This document shows positions 42,301-46,667 of a stretch of 46,667 nt of DNA, piece by piece. The position numbers were made by a program, and so were the translations under genes. Source of the stretch: Acidobacteriota bacterium. GTDB taxonomy: Bacteria; Acidobacteriota; Terriglobia; Bryobacterales; Bryobacteraceae. Location: the NCBI GenBank assembly GCA_005808475.1, contig SYLY01000210.1, forward strand, positions 1 through 46,667, in the 5' to 3' direction. The number at the start of each line of letters is the position of its first letter. Position 1 is the first letter of the stretch. Under the pieces are notes generated by a model. That model ran no database searches. It saw nothing but the letters and a program-made list of their open reading frames with translations, and had not been told where the DNA came from.

Positions 42301-42795
42301 TTCCCGTTCGGAAAGGGAAAGCGTTTCGGCGGATCGATGCCGCGCGGCGCCAACGCGATTCTCGGCGGCTGGCAGGCGCAGGGGATCTTCCAGTATCAGA
42401 GCGGTCCGGCGCTCGGCTTCGGCAACGCCATCTTCTCCGGCGACCTGAAGTCGATACCGCTTTCGAGCGGTCACACGATTCAGCGCTGGATCAATACCGA
42501 CGCGGGCTTCGAGCGGAACGCGGCGCGGCAGTTGGCGTCGAACATCCGGTACATGCCGTCGCGATTCAACGGGATCCGCGCGGCGCCGATGAACAACTGG
42601 GACTTGTCGCTGATCAAGAACTCGAGGTTCACCGAAAGCGTGCGGCTCGAGTTCCGGGTGGAGTTCATCAACGCGTTCAACCACACGCAGTTTTCGCCGC
42701 CGAACACCACGCCGTCGAGCACCGCGTTCGGTACGGTGACGGAGACGGCGCAGATGCCGCGGCTGATGCAGTTCGGGCTGAAGATCTTCTTCTGA
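39346..42795 (+). CDS. Oar-like TonB-dependent receptor
   Basis: The 1149-residue protein starts at ATG 39346, chosen because a clean signal peptide (MRFTHVVVCLAALAAPLAAQ) begins there. The longer in-frame start at 39274 adds an arginine-rich, unlikely leader. The regulatory-like domain is at ~22-105 (GRVLDPSGGAVQGAVVRAVN). The plug is at ~110-245 (VGELPLKDGNPIMLSSLSPG, EFTLDGAPNTTGAGGN). The β-barrel ends RLMQFGLKIFF. It is clearly closest among the four to the receptor at 6809-10204: both share NG/DG-P-x-x-L, FDNASPSAVAISG/FDNAGPSEFSMGG and ASFMLGLPTGGF/ASFLLGLPTGGF. Downstream of the divergent frameshifted gene, 210 bases upstream are non-coding and probably hold its promoter. Substrate unknown. 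Confidence 0.9.
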   Translation: MRFTHVVVCLAALAAPLAAQDSRGQIQGRVLDPSGGAVQGAVVRAVNSATNVGTPVATNQTGDYLIPFLLPGTYTVTAEMAGFKKWVRDGVGVQVNDRVTLNVTLEVGSATETVRVTADAPLVDAASASLGTVVDQRRVGELPLKDGNPIMLSSLSPGVMNLSTGGWSRPFDNASPSAVAISGNRSGTHEFTLDGAPNTTGAGGNVAYIPPAGVVEEFKIQTATFDAANGFASGAVINVSLKSGTNRLHGQFYEFFQNEKTNANSFFNNLSNQKRALVRQNRFGASASGPVYLPKVYDGRNKSFWMYGYEGIKDTFPRQTTTDTVPTEAQRRGDFSQLLGVSAQYQIYDPSTIAPAANGRFSRQPLPGNVIPASRISPVAQNLQKYWPNANLAGTRDGSNNFTILVPDVDDFWSHVFRVDHNLSERSRFFIRGDANRRKTFGENRYGNDGYGTLYFRRNKGGGADHVYVFRPNLLLNSRYSYTKYFDNTDPRSKGTDLRAIGFSDQFVSQVRSVSPASVSLPHINISGIAPISPNGVSRASRDIHSFAANVTHIVRNHSLKYGWEMRAYRDYSVNLGMNSGRFDYAADWTRGPLDNSPTAPTGQSLASFMLGLPTGGFVDFNDSYAQQAIVNGAYLQDDWKIHSKLTLTLGMRYEIGIPTTERFNRTVRGFDATTASPIEAQARANYGRAPLSDIAAADFRVKGGLTFAGVNGEPRGLWNADRSNISPRIGVAYQLDRKTAIRGGFGRFYDLDRQTVNQAGFSRRTLLNPSLNNGQTFLATTAAPYPSGIDRPTGSAQGLLTFVGQGVSYFNPNLKTPYAHRWQLSMQREIMKDMALEVAYVGAASDDLRIARAINPIPRNTLSTSLTRDQPTIDALSRQVANPFFPLLPNTGLAGANTSRSQLLRPFPQFTGVSMTRNEGYSNYHSLQTRLEKRFSSSYTLMTSYTWSKFMEGTGYLNETDPEPEYVVSDQDRTHRLVASGIWEFPFGKGKRFGGSMPRGANAILGGWQAQGIFQYQSGPALGFGNAIFSGDLKSIPLSSGHTIQRWINTDAGFERNAARQLASNIRYMPSRFNGIRAAPMNNWDLSLIKNSRFTESVRLEFRVEFINAFNHTQFSPPNTTPSSTAFGTVTETAQMPRLMQFGLKIFF

Positions 42796-42810
42796 TCCCG
42801 GTAACGGGGT

Positions 42811-42833
42811 CCCGATCCTCCCCTGGGATCGGG
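42811..42833 (+). terminator. hairpin after the TonB receptor
   Basis: CCCGATCC (42811-42818) pairs perfectly with GGATCGGG (42826-42833) around a seven-base loop, sixteen bases after the receptor stop. No T-run follows. The remaining ~115 bases up to the esterase gene hold no feature I can name beyond further short GC dyads. Confidence 0.5.
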
Positions 42834-42947
42834 GCGGCGCAAGCTGCCTCCATGGGGGCATGAGGCCGGGCGGATGGTTTCGGACCCACGTTCGCCCGGT
42901 GAAACCAGCCATGGGTCGACAGCCCTCCACTGTTGGATAATCCAGGG

Positions 42948-45900
42948 ATGACGAAGACGCTTGCGTTGTCCCTGTTCTGTATCGGGGTCCGGGCTCAGAA
43001 CGCCGTTGTCGTCGACGGCAAGCTCGACGACGCGAGCTGGCGGCAGTCGCCCCCGAGCGCGATGACCGCGGGAGGCGGCGACGTGCGGTTGGCGGTGGCG
43101 GGCCGCTACCTCTACGTGGGCGTCACCATGCCCGAGCCGGGTGGCCGCTTCACCGCGCGATCCATCGGCCGCAATCCGCACTGGGAAGAAGAGGACATGG
43201 TTCGCATCACCGCGGGCTCTTATCCGGATTGGACCGTCGTGGTGGGCCCGCTGGGAGCGTGGGGTGTCGAGACCAAAGGCGTTCCGATTCCGGCGGGTAA
43301 CTTCCTGGGCGCGGCGGCGCGGGGCGTGGCCGGGTGGACGGCGGAGGTGGCCATGCCGATGAACGACTTCCGCGCGGCGCGGCCCTCCGAGATTACGGTG
43401 ATGGTGGAGCGGATTCGCGCGATGCGGCCGGGCGATCCCGAGCGCCGTTGGCGGTGGCCGGCCACAGGCGTCGCGGCACGGATTCCACCGGCGTTGGCAG
43501 TGGAAGCGCCAAGTCCCACGTTCCGCCCCACGCAGCCAGGAAACGCGGAGCCGGCCATCGAGGCCGCGAGGGCGGCGGCGCTTCCCGAATCCGGCGGTGC
43601 GTGGGACAGCGCCGCCGAGTGGCGCCTGCTACGAAACGAACCCAATCCTCGCGACCCGGGCGGAGCCACCGCGGTGAAGCTGCTCCACGATGGCCACAAG
43701 CTGGCGGTGCTGGCGCGATGCGACGTGCCGGGCGGCGCTCCCGGCGGCTCCGACAGCTTCACCGTGTTCCTTTCGACGAGCGGCTCCACCTACGCGCAGA
43801 TCGCCGTCGATCCGTCGGGGACCATCTCCGAGGCCGCCGGCATGAGCGGAGGCCAGAGGATCTCGCGGCCGAGGACCGAATGGCGGAGCGGATCCCATGC
43901 CATCGTGAACCGGAGCGAGGCGGGGTGGACGTTGCGGCTCGACATCCCTCTGCGCGCGGTCGCGGCGGTGCTCGGCGAGGAGACTCCACCGGCCGAGTGG
44001 CGAGTGCTTTTCGCGCGGTCGCGGCCCGGCGCCGTGGGAGAAACGCGCGAGGTCAGCGTGCTTCCTCAGATCCACACCGAGACGCTGGCGTGCCCGGCGC
44101 GCTACCGCCGCTTGCGGCTGTCGAGCGGTTCGCGCGTGGCCGCCGCGGCGCCGGCGAAGTCTGCGCCCCACCCACTCGCCGCGTACGACCGTCGCGTTCT
44201 GGCGGCGTCCGGAACGGGCATGATCGACCGGCATCAGCGCGAGCGGATCCGCCGCGTGCTCGAATCGGAGCGGAGCGAGTGGGATGCCGTGACGTCGCGC
44301 GAGCAGTGGGAGCGGTTCCGCGATCCGCGCATCCGGGCGCTACGAGCGTCGCTCGGAACGCTGCCGCCGCGCGTGCCGCTGAACGCGATCGTGAGCAAGG
44401 AATATCAGGGCCAAGGCTACCGGCGGCAGGATGTCGTTTATCGCAGCCGGCCGGATCTGTGGGTGACGGCGAACCTCTATCTTCCTTCGCCCGCGCGCGC
44501 CCTTACGCCCGCGATCGTCATCGTGCACAGCCACCACCGGCCGCGGACCCAATCGGAGCTGCAGGACATGGGCATCCTCTGGGCGCGCGCCGGCGCGGCG
44601 GTGCTGGTGATGGATCAGATGGGCGCCGGCGAGCGCATGCAGAACTATCCGTGGAATCGCGAAGCCTACCATTCGCGCTATGTGATGAATATTCAGTTGG
44701 GCCTCGCCGGCGAGAGCCTGTTGCAGTGGATGGTCTGGGACATCATGCGCGGCGTGGACCTTTTGCTCGAGCGCAGGGACATCGATCCACGCAAGATCGG
44801 ACTGCTGGGAGCGGTTGCCGGCGGCGGCGATCCGGCCGCGGTGGCGGCGGCGCTCGACGAACGGATCGCGATGGTGGTTCCGTTCAACTTCGGCGAAAGC
44901 ACGCCGGAGAGTCCGCGATTCATGCCGGACAGGAATCGATGGCCGCTCGAGCTGGCCGATCCGGGCGGCGGTAGTTGGGAGTGGACTCGCAACATGCGCC
45001 GCGGCATCGCGGACCAGTTCGTGCCGTGGGTGGTCTGTGCGTCGGTGGCTCCAAGGAAGTTCGTGTACTCGTTCGAGATGGGCTGGAAGGTGGAGGATCT
45101 ACCGGCGTGGGCCCGTTACCGCAAGGTATTCGGATTCTACGGCGCGCTGGACAATCTCGACGAGGCGCACGGCTTCGGTCCGTTTCCGGGTCCGGGCGAG
45201 TGCACCAATATCGGGCCCGCGCAAAGGAAGACGCTCTACCCGGAACTCGAACGCTGGTTCGGACTCGCGCCCCCCGCGCGCGAGCCGGACGACCGGCGTC
45301 AGGAGGCGGAGTTGGCGGCGCTGACCGCGGAGACGGCGGCGAAGATCGCGATGAAGCCGGTGCATGCGCTGGCTGGCGGAATCGCGCGGGAACGGCTGGC
45401 GGCGGCCCGGTCCGCGCCGGGCGAATTGCGCGCGAGGTTGGCGGCGAAGCTCGGCGATATCGAACCGGCTCCGCGCCCGGACGCCACCGTCGCGTGGAAG
45501 GACAGCCGCGCCGAGGGAGTGCGCATCGCGGTCGAACCGGGCATCGACATTCCCGTGGTGCTCCTGAGGCCGGCCGGCGCCAGGGGCCGCTCGCCCGTAG
45601 CGATCGGCGTGGCGCAAGGAGGCAAGGAGCGGTTCTTCGCGCATCGCGGCGCGGAGATGGAGAAGCTGTTGGCGAAAGGAGTCGCGGTGTGTCTGATCGA
45701 CGTTCGCGGAACGGGCGAGACCAACCCCGACTCGCGCCGCGGACCCAACTCGAGCGGCATCGCGCAGGCGGCCACCGAGCTGATGCTCGGCAACACGATG
45801 CTTGGCGCGCGCCTGAGGGATCTGCGCACAACGATCGCCTACCTGGCGTCTCGCGACGATATCGACGGGCGGCGGGTGGCGGTGTGGGGCGAGTCGTTCG

Positions 45901-46286
45901 TGCCGCCGGATGCGAGTCCGGCATCGCCGGCGATGGACGAGTTGGCGATCTGGCAGGTGGGCCCCGATCCACGCGATCAGGTGGAGCCGCTCGGCGATCT
46001 GTTGGCGCTGCTCGCCGCGGTGTTCGACGACCGGGTGCGCGTGGCGGCATCGGCGGGCGGACTGGTCTCGTTCGAATCGATGTTCGCTTCGGCGTTCACG
46101 TACGTGCCGCAGGACGCGATCGTGCCGGGGCTGCTCGAAGCGGCCGACATCGGGGATCTGGTGCGCGCGGCCGCGCCGAAGCGCATCGCGCGGCTCGGCG
46201 TCGTGGACGCGAGGAACCGGCTGGCGCGCCGGGACGGGACCGCGTCGATCGTGGATGCGCTGGCGGCGGTTCAGTCCGCCGAGTAG
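42948..46286 (+). CDS. large secreted protein: two CBM9-like domains plus two esterase-type α/β-hydrolase domains
   Basis: The 1112-residue protein has a signal peptide (1-16, LALSLFCIGVRAQ). Two β-sandwich domains follow (~20-185: VDGKLDDASW, HWEEEDMVRI, WTAEVAMPMNDFR; ~200-390: EWRLLRNEPNPRDPGG, WTLRLDIPLRAV). These resemble the CBM9-like sugar-binding modules often placed before acetyl-xylan-esterase-like enzymes. The first hydrolase domain (~470-765) has the fold marks YRSRPDLWVTANLYLP and TPAIVIVHSH. Its nucleophile elbow, however, reads LLGA622-VAGGGD, with no serine. The second (~835-1112) has VRGTGETNPDSRRGPNS and a serine elbow G-E-S983-F. ATG 42948 is preferred over TTG 42933, as it begins the leader. 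It overlaps the rsmD 3' end by 16 bases. Carbohydrate-ester hydrolysis is the best guess. Confidence 0.78.
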   Translation: MTKTLALSLFCIGVRAQNAVVVDGKLDDASWRQSPPSAMTAGGGDVRLAVAGRYLYVGVTMPEPGGRFTARSIGRNPHWEEEDMVRITAGSYPDWTVVVGPLGAWGVETKGVPIPAGNFLGAAARGVAGWTAEVAMPMNDFRAARPSEITVMVERIRAMRPGDPERRWRWPATGVAARIPPALAVEAPSPTFRPTQPGNAEPAIEAARAAALPESGGAWDSAAEWRLLRNEPNPRDPGGATAVKLLHDGHKLAVLARCDVPGGAPGGSDSFTVFLSTSGSTYAQIAVDPSGTISEAAGMSGGQRISRPRTEWRSGSHAIVNRSEAGWTLRLDIPLRAVAAVLGEETPPAEWRVLFARSRPGAVGETREVSVLPQIHTETLACPARYRRLRLSSGSRVAAAAPAKSAPHPLAAYDRRVLAASGTGMIDRHQRERIRRVLESERSEWDAVTSREQWERFRDPRIRALRASLGTLPPRVPLNAIVSKEYQGQGYRRQDVVYRSRPDLWVTANLYLPSPARALTPAIVIVHSHHRPRTQSELQDMGILWARAGAAVLVMDQMGAGERMQNYPWNREAYHSRYVMNIQLGLAGESLLQWMVWDIMRGVDLLLERRDIDPRKIGLLGAVAGGGDPAAVAAALDERIAMVVPFNFGESTPESPRFMPDRNRWPLELADPGGGSWEWTRNMRRGIADQFVPWVVCASVAPRKFVYSFEMGWKVEDLPAWARYRKVFGFYGALDNLDEAHGFGPFPGPGECTNIGPAQRKTLYPELERWFGLAPPAREPDDRRQEAELAALTAETAAKIAMKPVHALAGGIARERLAAARSAPGELRARLAAKLGDIEPAPRPDATVAWKDSRAEGVRIAVEPGIDIPVVLLRPAGARGRSPVAIGVAQGGKERFFAHRGAEMEKLLAKGVAVCLIDVRGTGETNPDSRRGPNSSGIAQAATELMLGNTMLGARLRDLRTTIAYLASRDDIDGRRVAVWGESFVPPDASPASPAMDELAIWQVGPDPRDQVEPLGDLLALLAAVFDDRVRVAASAGGLVSFESMFASAFTYVPQDAIVPGLLEAADIGDLVRAAAPKRIARLGVVDARNRLARRDGTASIVDALAAVQSAE

Positions 46287-46667
46287 AACGACAGCACGTT
46301 GCTGCCCTGCCGTACTTCGCGGTGGAGGCGCAGAGTTCCGCGCGATTCCGGCAGCTTGAAGTGCACCTCGTGCTGGACGATCACCAGCGCCGGTGAATTC
46401 TCGAGCAGCGCCATGGCGCGCTCGTATTCCTTCTCGAGCGCGTACGGCGGGTCCAGGAAGACGATGCCGCCGCCGGCCTTTCCGAGATTCGCTTTCACCA
46501 GTCCGGACATGACTCGGGCGCGTGCTTCGATGCCGAGCGCGGAGAGATTGCGCTTCAGGCACATCAGCGCCAGGCGGTCCTTCTCGAGGAACACCGAGAG
46601 CGCGGCGCCTCTGCTGAGCGCTTCGATCCCCACCGCGCCGCTGCCCGCGTAGGCGTCGACGAACGTG
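46271..46667 (-). CDS. rsmD: 16S rRNA (guanine966-N2)-methyltransferase, 3' part
   Basis: The frame runs in from the window edge; the 5' end is missing. About 131 residues are visible: the SAM-binding segment FVDAYAGSGAVGIEALSRGA, the acidic FLEKDRLAL strand, and the catalytic motif IVFLDPPYALEKEYERAM (DPPY form of the N6/N2 methyltransferase motif). The C-terminus is EVHFKLPESRGTLRLHREVRQGSNVLSFY. This order and the GSGAVGIEALSRGA wording are typical of RsmD, which methylates G966 of 16S rRNA on the small subunit. It converges on the esterase-like gene, overlapping by 16 bases at the stops. Confidence 0.88.
   Translation of the reverse strand, partial: TFVDAYAGSGAVGIEALSRGAALSVFLEKDRLALMCLKRNLSALGIEARARVMSGLVKANLGKAGGGIVFLDPPYALEKEYERAMALLENSPALVIVQHEVHFKLPESRGTLRLHREVRQGSNVLSFYSAD

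Overview
The window looks like chromosome from an Acidobacteriota member of the Solibacter/Bryobacter type. Base composition is strongly GC-rich. Four giant Oar-like TonB-dependent receptors are present, each with an N-terminal carboxypeptidase-regulatory-like domain. There is also a DUF1592 cytochrome plus DUF1552 pair, a β-propeller SBBP/fibronectin protein, CehA-type and S9 hydrolases, and many secreted proteins with Tat-like or Sec leaders. Together these are typical of that lineage. The taxonomic call is inference from gene content; no rRNA or tRNA gene was recognised.

Layout. (1) Positions 1-2350 are a scrap zone: the 3' end of a Uma2 gene, a possible antitoxin remnant, a 10-bp tandem repeat that ends a truncated enolase-superfamily gene, a MazF/RHH toxin-antitoxin module, and the N-terminal half of a YfhO-like membrane protein. 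(2) Positions 2368-10204 (minus) form one probable operon: TonB receptor, DUF1592 multi-domain cytochrome, DUF1552 protein. A second TonB receptor diverges from it (10306-13737, plus). (3) Positions 13751-16938 hold a membrane protein, an arsenic operon (ArsM followed by an ArsC-ArsN2 fusion, minus strand) and a PrmA-like methyltransferase diverging from arsM across an AT-rich imperfect palindrome. (4) Positions 16949-23336 hold the SBBP protein, a di-haem oxidoreductase and an exported TlpA-like thioredoxin. (5) Positions 23378-27932 (plus) are three genes joined by 4-bp stop/start overlaps: a propeller-CehA metallohydrolase, an exported class-V aminotransferase-like protein and an exported RraA-like protein. 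A MerR-type regulator converges on them. (6) Positions 28607-31870 hold a small PGPGW-type membrane protein, an S9 peptidase, a strongly structured leader RNA or terminator and a DksA/TraR zinc-finger protein. (7) Positions 31943-37949 hold two tandem paralogues of an unrecognised oxidoreductase-like family, one with an export leader and one without, followed by a third TonB receptor. (8) Positions 37980-46667 hold a frameshifted β-solenoid-like gene, a fourth TonB receptor, a tandem esterase-like protein whose first hydrolase domain lacks its nucleophile serine, and the 3' part of rsmD.

How it works together. Most of the window serves the cell surface: import of large substrates by TonB receptors, and periplasmic redox or hydrolytic processing of what arrives. 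Arsenic detoxification and a toxin-antitoxin module are the clear accessory functions. The least explained parts are the paralogue pair with its receptor, the leader structure in front of the DksA-like gene, and the exported PLP-enzyme/RraA operon.
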